From contig CAIIXF020000007.1 in NCBI GenBank assembly GCA_903813345.2, forward strand, positions 30,044,698 through 30,108,697: DNA of 64,000 nt, given 5' to 3'. The notes below the pieces were generated by a model. That model ran no database searches. It worked only from the letters and a program-made list of their open reading frames with translations, and was not told the DNA's origin. Below, piece after piece: positions 32,171 through 45,000 of the stretch. Within the stretch, counting starts at the first letter, position 1. The number at the start of each line of letters is the position of its first letter. A program made the translations under genes and the position numbers. The DNA comes from Owenia fusiformis (lineage: Eukaryota > Annelida > Polychaeta > Sabellida > Oweniidae).

Positions 32171-32924
32171 AGGACCTTTTTGGGGTGGACATTATACTTC
32201 TTTGTTAGAGCGGTTAGAACTAGAAATATTTTCTATCAATGTTTGGACAAGCGCTGCATTAACTACACATTGGTTATTGACGTCGCAGAGCCATTACAAC
32301 TCTCATCATACGTGATGTGTTAAGGTCGCGTGGTACAAAACACTAAATTGAATCATAAATCACATTCAACCCTTTCTGCCGATTGAGTCATTAAAAATTC
32401 CCCGAGAAACATTCTTATACATGCTGAATTTCTAAGAATAGACTTGCATGATCACTAAAACCCAATAAACACAAATAAATAAGAGGGTTGTTTTGAGAAG
32501 TAAACAATTTGAATATGCTGACTGGTGCTCTTAATCAGCAAAAGGTCGAGTGCCACACTACGAGGGAAACGGTTTTATTGACGAGTCATATTTATTACAA
32601 CATTTGTTTGTTAAATATCAATGAATAATTTGTATTCATTGTCAGTTTTGTTTTATATTAACTTATACGTGTTTTCAACAACATCATGGTGAATCAACAA
32701 TAACCATCGCACACCACGCGAACCATTGTTAAATACAATTAATAAAAACGATAAATAACAACATCAAAACGGCCTTTTTAGTCACCCTTTGTTCAGCTAG
32801 TTCTGTATAGATAAACTATTACTCATATACGTTCATATTCTTGTATAAATATATATATATATGAGTATATGAAAATACATGCCATTTGGTCTCAGTAAAT
32901 ATAATTGAAAACATTTCAATTAAA
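32153..32924 (+). promoter_or_regulatory. 5' flank of inhibitor copy 2
   Basis: This is homologous to 15094-15860. It contains TATAAATA at about 32844 and a longer TA run. The CRE-like palindrome of copy 1 is reduced to TGACGTCG here by loss of three bases. Confidence 0.4.
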
Positions 32925-33004
32925 ATGCGATATTTGATACTGATTTCGGCGGCTGTTTGCCTATTTGGGGCTTTCTACGGCGTAAGTGGGCAGGGAGGTA
33001 AATC
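32925..33004 (+). CDS. Inhibitor copy 2 exon 1: signal peptide
   Basis: The 80 bp are the same as 15861-15940, ATG to the gtaagt donor, while the surrounding non-coding sequence has diverged visibly. Confidence 0.85.
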
Positions 33005-36000
33005 GTAAGTCATGATTTGTGTTATATTAATATATGATGGTATAATTCCAAATAAACTGGAAAAATCTAGATTACTACCTGTTAATTGATATCACCAGCT
33101 CGGAAAGTTTGGAAAGCAGTTTGAGAAGATTTATTTTCAAGGCTTTTTGTCATTTATTAAGTTTATTTGAATGTTTTAAATAATTGTAAAGAAAACAATG
33201 TACACGACTTGAAAACAATTCTTCATTCGATTTACCAACCAAGCACCGTCCCTGACTAGATTTTTAACTATTTAGGCAATACGAAATATATGAACGTTTC
33301 TTTAGATCCAATTCACTTTTTAATCCATTGATCTTAAATACAGGTCTTGAAATTTAGAACTACATTTCGAAGTGAGTTCAGCAGTTGCAAAATCGCGTTT
33401 GGTTAGCACGCGTCTGAACGTTAATACTATTAAGCTATTCAATAAATTGACGAGTTGTCAATGTTAGGATAACACGTAATTGTGTAATATCACACTTTTG
33501 AAAAGAGCGCTTTATACTTACATTGCATTGATACATAATTTAGATGGATTTAAAGATGTAATAAAACCGTTTTACTCGATTTAGAATAGATTACCTTATC
33601 GTATGAAGGGTATACTTTACGATGGTGAACCACTTCCACTTCCAAACGTTCATTTTATCTTTTATTTTCAATGTATTTTTGTTGCACTTTAGTACATAAT
33701 AAGCATTCTAATATGATACGTGACGTCACAATTACTAGAACAATGGATTTACTAAGTGGGTTAAGTTGGCTGCATATTGGTATGGATATAGTCCTGAGTA
33801 AGGACATTAGCGGTGATTTGGTTTTCTGAATAAAAAGTCATTTTCTCCTTCCCTACACCTTTTTTTATTGGATCTTACACATACATCATACATGATATAC
33901 ATACATGTTCATATAATTATTTAACATTTTACAATAGATACTATTTTGAATAGCTCATCTCCATGTACAGAGGATTTCCAAATGATATAATTTACAAATG
34001 TTTACATCACAATAGCACAATAGTCTTCAAGAACATATGGGTTACCATGGTTTTATAATATATACTCCATACCTAAATATATGATATAATTATTTTAAAT
34101 TTTACAAATAGATACTATTGTCAACAGCTCATCTCCATGTGTACAGAGAATTTCCAAACAATATAGTTTACAAATGTTTACATCACAATTGCACAATAGT
34201 CTTTCCTTCCCTACACCATCGGAGCGCCATCTGGCGTTTGGGAAGTGAATCGGGACTAAATATTTATAAGGTAGATACTAATTTATCTGAAAACATGTCA
34301 GAGTTCAGTGGGAAATCTCATTTTAAGCTGGAGGCGGAGTGATTTTGACCTTCGTGATTTTACCAGAATTCTCTGAGAAATCTGACAATAGAGGGGGTTA
34401 GTGTCTTCAAGTTTATTTATTTCAAAAATTCGGTGGACAACCCATGGTAAGATTGTTATAGCTGGCTAGGCGAGTCTCTCCCGAACACTGTGGTATGTTG
34501 CACTAGGCTTGGATACTTATCGTTAATAAGATACAGGGTAAAATGTTATAATGGCCACCTATGGGAAACTCTACTGTGGTCTCCAACCTATTGGGATTGA
34601 GATTCAAAATGACATGGTATGGCCATGGTATACCATGGTATATGGCCATGAAATGCAATGGAATACCATGGTATTACCATGGCCGATCATGATCGTTAAA
34701 TGGCACCATTACATTTCATGGTTAACAGCGTGTTTTTAACATGGAGTTTTCCATTTAAAAAATACTGCCGTTTCGCAGTATTTCGTGGTCAGAAACCATC
34801 AAATGCAATGATATCATGGTCAAGTTCTCGACCATGATATCATTGCATTTGATGGTTTCTTGACCATGATATCATTGCATTTGATGGTTTCTTACCAAGA
34901 AATACTGTGAAACGGCAGTATTTTTTCAATGGGAAACTCCATGTTAAAAAAGCACTCCCGACCATGAAATGCAATGGTGCCATTTAACGATCATGATATA
35001 CCATGGTATACCATGGTCAATTAACATGTAATTTTGTATCTAAAAAATACCACCGTTTTACAGTATTACATGGTCAAATACCATCAAATGCAGTGATATC
35101 ATGGTCTAGACAATCAACCATGATATGCAGTGGAGCCATTTAATTACCATGATCTACCATGGTATACCATGGTCACTATACTTAAAATTTTGCATTTAAA
35201 AATACTGTTATTTTGCAGTATTTCATGGTTGCAAACCATCAAATGCAATGATGGATGCAAACCATCAAATGCAATGATGGTTGCAAACCATCAAATGCAA
35301 TGAAGTACAGTCAAGATGTTTAATCGAAGACTGGAGGTTGGACTTACAAAATATTAAATTTATCTCCTATTTTACAGACAAAAGTCAAATAAAAGTAAAG
35401 CATATTTATTAACCCCAAAAATTTTGTTTCTAGGGTTATTAACTTAATTGTTCATCATAGAAATTAATTTATTAAATAAATGAACAAAAGTATATAAGGT
35501 TGTGATTTTGATGAATATCAGAATCACTAATTATAATAATTTGGTTATCTAATTAACATTTATTAATAAAGATATTTCATGTAAAAATACTTTTTGAACA
35601 TGGTCTTTCATTGTATTCCACTGCATTGCAAGAAAGACCATTGCATTTCATTGCATATCATGATCAATCATTGTATTTCATTGCATTTCATGGTTAAATG
35701 TGCTATTTCATTGCATTTCATGATCCATTTCAACTTTGACCAATTTTAGACTTGACCCTCTTCTTAGAGTTCTTTTTAGCAATGAAATACCATGGTATTT
35801 GATGGTCATGTTTGACAATGAAATGCTATGAAATACAATCAACCACGAAATGCAATGATATGCCATGATAAATGATAGTTATGATTTTGGCAATGAAATA
35901 CCATGGTATGACCATAGTATTTGATGGTCAGGTTTGACAATAAAATGCCATGAAATACCACCAACCATGAAATGCAATGATAAAACCATGATAAATGAGA

Positions 36001-39000
36001 GTTATGATTTTGGCAATGAAATGACATGGTATGACCATGATTATTGATTGTCACACGGTACAATAAAATGTCATCAACCATGATATACCATGGTAAATGA
36101 TGGTCTGGTACATAACAATAAAATACCATGGTATGACCATGGCATTTGATTGTCACATCGTACAATGAAATACCATCAACCATGATATACAATGGTAATA
36201 CCATGGTAAATGATGGTCAGGAACATGGCAATGAAATACCATGGTATGACCATGGTATTTGATTGTCACATCTTATAATGAAATGCCATCAACCATGATA
36301 TACCATGGTAAATTATAGTCAGGAACATGGCATTGAAATACCATAGTATTTGATTGTCACACCTTACAATGAAATGCCATGAAATGCAATCAACCATGAT
36401 ATACCATGGTAATACCATGGTAAATGATGGTCAGGAACATGGCAATGAAATACCATGATAATACCATGGCATTTGATGGTTAACTTTGAACATGAAATAC
36501 CATGAAACATGGTATAACATGATATACCATGGTATACCATGGTCAAAAATTGACCAAAAAACATCATTGCCACCATGGTCAGAGTTGATGGTAATTTCAT
36601 GGCCAATCATGATAGACCATGGTATACCTTGGTATCATGGTTTACGTTTAAACATGGTAATAAAATAAAGAACTGTAATTTTAGCACTTAGGTTTTAAGT
36701 AATGTACAGCATTCTTCGGTTCATACTGTACTGTTAATAATAGTTTATTATTCAATAATTAATCCGTATGTTAGGGTTAACAGATTAATCTCTACAGCTG
36801 ATGGCTCTTAATTCCACAAAAATAATTTGCAAAATAAGTTTTCCATATATATTTGATTGTATAATGTCCCTCATGTTATGATTAACATTGTGTTAAAATT
36901 TTGATTCAATCAATTAAATCATTGTAAAGTTAATTTTTGAATTTTTAAATAATTGGTTTTCCTCACATTTTTATTCCATTTTTTCTCTGTCACATTTAAG
37001 TTTATAGCAAACAACATTTAATTCCCCCTCTAACACAGGTACAAACAACCATTCACTTTGCTAACCAAAACAACAGTCATGACACAGAACTGCTCAATAT
37101 TCAATAAACACAGTATGCATTTTATACAGACCCGTACCTAAGGACACCCCCCCCCCCTCCCCGTGGCCAACAATTCTTTCAAAATCATGTAGTTTTTCAC
37201 CGTTCACATACATGTATTGACATTCCAGAGCAATATAATAAGTCAAACTTTAATCCCTAATTATTCAATTTCTATGATTTGAGTTTTGTTCACACTGATA
37301 GATAATCTGTTTGTTAGAGTTAATGGATTAATTTCTGCAGCCGATGGTTCTAATACAACCGGAAAATAATTTGCTAATTAAGTTTTTCACAATTATTTGA
37401 TTGTATAATGTCCCTTATGTTATGATTGACATTGTGTTAAAATTTGGATTTAATTGATTGACTCAACGGAAAGTTAATTTTTAATCAATGGGTTTCCTCA
37501 CATTTTTACTCCATTGGGTTTCCTCACAATACAAAATCCTACATAGTTTTTCCAATCTGAGCACTGTTAGGTGATTTTGGGCCAAAATTATCAATTTTGA
37601 CCCGATGGTATGTTTTGAAAATTGGATCCTCTGGGCTAAAACTTATTACGAGCCTGTAATATATTGGATGTATTGCTCCGATTTCTTCTGACAAATCTCT
37701 GATAATAAATGAGAAATACGAGGGTATATCATAAAGTTCTCATAATATCTCTCTAATTTCTTTATTTTTCAATATATTCTGATGAATTTTTCACAATATG
37801 TGTAGTATAGAATGCTGTATTAACCTATCAAAAAATATTTTGTGTAACAGAAATATTATTTAAGAAATGGTCAAATCAAAAATCGTGCAAGAATATCCCC
37901 AACTAACCATGTTTAAATGCATATTAATAAGTTATCAAATGAGCTATGAAATACATTAAATTGTTAAATACCATGTGGTATTGACTGTTTTGAACAATTA
38001 TAATGATCATGTGAATTGTGTGATCTCATAATGGATGATTGTAATGCTTCATTAGAAGTGATGTTAGACACTCCACTTGTTCTGTCAAATATTCTAAGGA
38101 AAGTCGATTTTCCCCTTTAGTTTATCTTAAATGTGTTTAGACTACAAATATGGGGGTAATTTTGTTGATATCTTTGCAACATATTTGTTTTAGATCATCT
38201 TTAGTATGAGCAAGGGATTTTTCGAACTTAACTAAACTTTTTATAAGTATAAATTTTATTTTTCCGATGATCTCTGCATCTATGCATTATCTTACTCAGT
38301 CATTTCTGATAATTAAGCTTTGATTCTCAGAGTCTGGTATTACATCTAATGAAGCATGGAAGCATCCGCTGTGACATCACACAATTCACACGATCAATTT
38401 ATTTTAAAGTAAAAGCATTTAACAACATATTCAAGATAACATTTTAATGTGTTTGATAATTTATGAAAGTTTATTATTTATGTAAACATGGTTCATTAAG
38501 CTCATTTTCTCAATTATTTTTTTTATTTGCCCCGGGTGCCTTGATTTCCGGTTACTATGGCAACCATTACTTATCTAATATTTCTGTTATACCAATTATT
38601 TTTTGATAGATTAATATAGTGTTCTATACTGCAGATTTCATGAAAATTTCATCAAAATTTATTGAAAAATGAAAAAGTTAGAGAGATATTATGAGAACTT
38701 TATGATATACCCTCGTATGCATTAAGTTTGCATGATATTAGTGGTGTTAAGCCATGCTAAAACAAAATTAAAACTTGAATTCTCTCACATTTTACAATTT
38801 ATTTTTTCTGTTATCAATAAAATATCTGAGATATAAACCAGGGATATAAACAACAGATTAGTCCATGATGTAATACATTTGTTTCTACTACACTTGGACC
38901 TTTTTTTGTTACAGCTAGTTTAATTAACCTTTCTTTGTTTTCCATTACCAAATATATATATTCAAAAGGTGCGAGATTCGGTATGTTAGTTGTTTGATTA

Positions 39001-42000
39001 TGAAAATAAAGAAGCGGGTACATTTTACATTAATTCCTAATGTTTCATCTGACAAAGCGATGATTACACTTTGAGCAAATTGGAGCATGGTAGAACAAAC
39101 TGATGTAAATAACATATTGACATACAGTATGCCAGAGCAATATGATAAGTAAAACTTTAATCCCCAATTATTCAATTTCTTTAATCTGAGTTTCGTTAAC
39201 ACTGATAACTAATCCATTTGTTAGTGGTAATGGATTAATTTCCTACAGCCAACAGTTCTAAGTTCAACAAAAATAATTTGAAAACTAAGTTTTTCATAAC
39301 TATTTGATTGCATAATGTCCCAAATGTTATGATTAACATTGTGTTAAAATTTGGATTTAATTGATTGACTCAACGGAAGGCTAATTTTTAATCAATGGGT
39401 TTTCTGACATTTTTAATACTTTGTTTCTCTGCCACATTAAGTTTACAACAAACAACATTTAAGGCCCCCTCTTACACAGGCACAAACAACCACCTGTATT
39501 CACTTTGCAAACCACAAAAATAGTCTTGACACAGAACTGCTCAAATTTTAGCTAAATACATTACGCATTTTAAACAGGCCTGTACCTAACAAATAACGGT
39601 TCCCTCTCCTTGGCCAACAATTCTTTCAAAATCATGCAGATTTTCACCAACCATTCACATACATGTATTGATGTCAGAGCAATAGAGGTAATACTTTAAT
39701 CCCTAAGTTATTTTCAATTTCTATGAAATGAGTTTTGTTCACTGATAATTAATCCGTTTGTTAGAGTTAATTGATTAATATCTAGAGCCGATTGTTCTAA
39801 TTTTCACAAAAATAATAATTTGCAAATTTTATTATACTATATTAAAATATTATATACTATTTAAAGGGTTCCGATTAGCATCCCGTATAAAAACAATATG
39901 GCGGCTCCAGGCGAATCAACTGGATCAGTCCATTTTTAAGAAATAAGGGAAGTTCTGTAAAATCCAGTTTGTTGAAATTGTCTTTGAGATAAAGTAATCC
40001 GTTTATAATGATTTTGAAAACGTTATCCAAAGAGTGATTGCGTTCAAAGAATACATGTAAAACAGCAAATATAAATCCTTGTATTAGAAAGCGGTTTGTC
40101 TTGCTTTGTTTCATTTGTAGGATATTTCATATGCCAAGCTGTGTGCTATTACGTTATGGGGAAATTTAGATGCCAATTTTCCTTATTATACACAAATAGA
40201 AGATCCTGAAACTTCATCCATAAATGTGGAATTGATTTGTCAAAATAAAAATCACCCTTTTATAAATGTGTGACGATCTATAATATACTTATGCTATGTA
40301 ACAGTCAGAGGTGTTGACACAACGACCTCGAACCTGTGAACCCTTGAGTATTATTCCGGGATCGGGCCTTTTATACTAAACGGTGAGCAACACCAGAAAC
40401 GAGCGTTCGATTTGCTAAACGATATGCGTCACCCTTTAAACACATGAAACAAAACAGTAGAAGTAAAGAAGTAAAGAAGTAAAGAAGTAAAGAAGACTCT
40501 ATTTCTTATCTTATAAAATTTATATTACACAGATTAGTACAATCAATGGCGAAAAATCAAAGCCAAAATGCAGCTGGTTTTTATCTTAAAAGGAGCTTGA
40601 CTATCTTAACGGGGTATCGTATTTATGACGTGCACGGACCTGGGGACAATTAGAGAAATGCGGCCTAATGTCGTCTTTAAACGTTAATACCCACCTAAGT
40701 AAAACACCTAAGCATGTGTTTTATATATCATTTTGAAGCTTTATGCGCGTTTCAGTGATACTGTTTTTGCTCGAAAATTTCGATGTGATCTACCATTTTT
40801 TTAAAGTTAAAACTACCCCAACATCGAAAAATACGTTGTAAGACGTAACACTTTACCCTTATCCGGTTCGTTGAAATTAGGATAACTTTTGAAATAATAA
40901 TCAGAATCCCATGAAATTTTCACATTTTGTTCAATTGACCATGTGTATTTATGACGTCATAATTGCGTAACGGCTACAATTCGAATTTTCATATTTGGAC
41001 GCTTGCTACAATTTTCAAAATTATGTAAGGTTGTTCATCCGAAGGGGACGAGCAATAAGTTTACCTTAATTTGACCTTCTTATTTAGATTTGATTTGAAT
41101 GAAAAATTAACTGCAGCATATTGTCACGGCGAAATTTCCAAAACAATAACCGGATTGTTTATTTTGCAAATAATAATGTTACCCTAATAGGATAGTTTCT
41201 AAATAGCAGAAAAATCAATGAAATCTCGTGCTGCCATCTTTTATTCAGCTTTTAACTTGGGCTAGAGCTCCATTCATTTACATGCTAAAATCTTGGAAAA
41301 GTGGCTTAATTTCATGATTTATCAAAGTGTGTTTGTTGAATCTGTATAAAACTTGAATGATATACCACATGATGACCCTGTTAATGAACATGATGTGATT
41401 AAACATGCAAATGTTGATTGACATACAAATAATCCACGGATTTAAAGAATTTTAGCATTGCATCTATGGACATTTGGCCCAAGTTTTTTTAAATTGTTAT
41501 AGAAAATTATTCAAATTACATAACTGTGTAAATCAAAGCTATTAAAGGAGAAAACATTTCACTGAATTCAAATATGCCATTTAAAAGAAGGTAATGTAAG
41601 TCATTAGAGGTCTAATATGCAAGTCTCTTAAAATCTCACGAAAAACGAGTTTTAGCGAGATTTCAAAAGCTATATGGAAACTATACTATTGTCCCCAGTT
41701 TCGTGCGACGTGTAATTGCTAGTGAAGTTTCACGGGAGTTAAACTCTGTTAAAGTACCACCTGACCACAAAACTTTATATAAACCGGGTCAACATTCCCT
41801 TGGCAATCCCCTGAACAGTTCAAAATGGGTGTTTATCAGTTCTATACATGATATACAGGAACTTCAGTGATCAATTTAAGACCAAAATCTAGCCAAATTA
41901 CGATAAAATAAAAACAAATTACATTCCCCGACTTGTTTCAACCTAAATTGGTATATCTGGGAATGTATAAATATCTAGTTTTAGTTATACCCCTAAATAA

Positions 42001-45000
42001 AATAATATTCGTCACTACGTGAGTTTCAATATTTGTTAATGAAAAATATCGAAATATGCTATTCTCTTTCAATAATTTTACGCAAATAAAATATGGCAAT
42101 CAGTTTTCTTCTTGGAATGCCTTCATGATTCAAATTTGTAGCGTTAGTCAATTGTCTGTATCATTAAGAAAGTCCATGGTCCATTGACCATGACTCGACT
42201 ATATATGCCTATATTCAATTAGGTCTTTATTATTTTCAGAGCATTAATCAATGCCAATCAACATAACAGTTTGACGAATCCTAATATGAGATCATATTTG
42301 TATTGGTATTGACATTCGACCACATTTGCTATTGAGAAATAGTCTTTCTTCGCTGTTGTGAAATACAATGTAGATAACCATGGATTCGTATTAGGATTCA
42401 AACACAATCGGTGAATCACAATATGAGCTCATAATTGTATTGGTATTGACATTCGACCACATTTGCTGTAGAAAATTTGTGCTTCTTCACATGAATGATA
42501 TAAACAACCATATTAGGTTTCATATTAGGATTGAAATTAGGATGCAAACATAGTTGGCAAATCCTAATATGAACTCATATTTGTATTGGTGTTGACATTC
42601 AACCACATTTGCTATAGACAAATCGTCTTTCTACGCTATTGTGATATAGATAACCATATTAGTATTCATATTAGGATTCGTATTAGGATTCGAACACAGT
42701 TGGCGAATCCCAATATGAACGCATAGTTGTATTGGTATTGACATTCGACCACATTTGCTGTAGAGAAGTCGTGTTTCTTCGCTAGAATGATATAAACAAC
42801 CGTATTAGGATTCATATTAGGATTCAAACAGACCTGGAGAATCCTAATATTAGTTCATATTTGTATTGGTATTGACATTTGACCACATTTGATGCAGAAA
42901 ATCGTCATTCTTTGCAAGAAGGATATAAATAACCATATTATGATTCATATTGGGATTGAAATTGGGATTCAAACATAGTTGGCGAATCTTAATATGAGCT
43001 CATATTTGTGCTGGAATTGACATTCGACCACCTTTTGCTGTAGAAAAGTCATGTTTCTTCGCTAGAATGATATAAACAACCATATTAGGATTCATATTAG
43101 TATTCGTATTAGAATTCAAACTGACCTGGCGAATCCTGATATGAGCTCATATTTGTATTGGTATTGACATTCGACCACATTTGATACAGAAAATCGTTAT
43201 TCTTTGCAAGAAGGATATAACCATATTAGGATTCATATTGGGATTGAAATTGGGATTCAAACATAGTTGGCGAATCCTAATATGAGCTCATATTTCTATT
43301 GGTATTGATATTCGACCACATCTACTGTAGAAAAATCGCGTTTTTTCGCTATTGTGATATAGATAACCACATTAGGATTCATATTAGTATTCGTACTAGG
43401 ATTCAAACAGAGTAAGCGAATTCTAATATGAGCTCATATTTGTATTGGTATTGATGTTCGACCACATTTCCTGCAGAAGAATCCTTCTTCGCTAGAATTA
43501 TATAAACAACCATATTAGGATTCATATTAGTATTCGCATTAGGATTCAAACAAAGTAAGCGAATCTTAATCTGAGCTCATATTTGTATTGGTATTGACAT
43601 TCGACCGCATTTGCAGCAGAAAAGTCATCTTTCTTCGCTTGAATGATATAAACAACCATATTAGGATTCACATTAGTATTCGTATTAGGATTCAAACATA
43701 GTTGGTAAATCCTAATAAGAGCTCATAATTGTATTGATATTGACATTCGACCACATTTGCTGTAGAAAAATCGTGTTTCTTTGGTATTGTGATATAGATA
43801 ACCATATTAGGATTCATATTAGCATTCACCAACTATGTTTGAATCCTAATACGAATACTAATATGAATCCTAATATGGTTATCTATATCTTATATTTGTA
43901 TTGGTATTGACATTCGAGTACATTTTATACATAAACATCAACATTCATTGGTATAATGATATACTTAACCATATTTTGATTCATATTAGGTTTCATATTT
44001 GTATTGGTATTGACATTCAAGCTCACTAGCTGCTGATCATTTTGAATCCCAATCCCAATACCAATATGCAGCCAACTTAACCCACTTGGATTTACTGGTC
44101 TATTATCGAGTATATACGACCGCTAAATTTCATAAATGCAAATTATTTTTTATTGTGTGTTCATCACATTAGAATCGTAACAAAGACCTTGATTTTATGA
44201 TTTATGGCAAACATAAGACCTCAAACTTTATTCTGGCCATTGCCAAAGATCTCAATTGCTACGCGATTTTGGTCTTTTAACAATGAACAGAGTAAAATTT
44301 TCAGTCATATATTGCGCCATAAATCATAAAAGAGATCGAGTCGTCCAGATTTCTATTCTGGACAATCAGTAATGTCCCAATATAATTGCTCATAAAACAT
44401 CATATATACTTAGGATATATCTTGAGACCAAATCATAAGCACGATATCGACAATATATTGAGGATATCAACAGGACAACCAAAAGAACAACCAATTGTCA
44501 GAATTGAACACAAAACGTGAAAAATAGAATACAATCGTAACCCCTTAGAAGTAATAAATATGGCTTCATAAGTCAAAATAATCTGAAGGAAAAAGCCAAT
44601 CAGACTGGAACAAATTTGAGCGGGCTTTTTAAATTTTATTTGAATTTCTATTGATGTAAGTGGAAATTCATGGCTAGGAACAATCATCGAATTGATACCG
44701 TTAACGAATTAATTCAAGTCTCAGAATTGATAAGTTGATAAACAAACTTGTTTTACATCAAATAACACAAAAAACTCAGGGGGTTACTCTAATCATTTTT
44801 TAGGAGACCCGATCTCTTTAAATATATCAAATCAAAACCTTACGATAATTGAAAATTTCTATTGTTTCGAAGAGTGATAATAAGAAACGAAGGCGATGGC
44901 CTATAATTTTAATTTTCATAAAATTAACCGTCATCAAATCAATTATTACTTCCTAGTGCGCATAAAAGACTGTCCTTCAGTTTTCGAGATAAATCAGTAT

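Larger units (their letters stand above)
32141..33692 (+). repeat. Start of the second copy of the inhibitor locus
   Basis: From TCTTTGAATG (32141, matching 13984) onward the sequence is colinear with 13984-17490 of copy 1, minus the maT transposon and the 875-bp MITE. Upstream of this point the two loci share nothing, so it marks the duplication breakpoint. Confidence 0.93.
33754..44087. mobile_element. 10,334-bp non-autonomous transposon with perfect 9-bp target duplication
   Basis: The ends are AAGTGGGTTAAGTTGGCTGC from 33754 and its exact complement ending at 44087; the match continues to about 30 bp (…ATATTGGTAT). GGATTTACT flanks both sides (33745-33753 and 44088-44096). The inside has no ORF above about 120 codons that is not repeat-derived, but it holds several tandem and inverted arrays and a nested foldback. 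A 9-bp duplication is typical of Mutator-like elements, so this may be a large non-autonomous MULE; the terminal bases alone do not prove the superfamily. Confidence 0.88.

Noticed and set aside
35839-36668. Frames rich in HGH, MVF and YHGISW words on the minus strand
   Set aside because: They are repeat-derived from the CATGGTAT array; no complexity beyond the DNA unit.
39875-40114. 79-codon minus-strand frame considered as a transposase fragment
   Set aside because: No catalytic or zinc-binding motif could be seen, and the length is within chance for AT-rich DNA.
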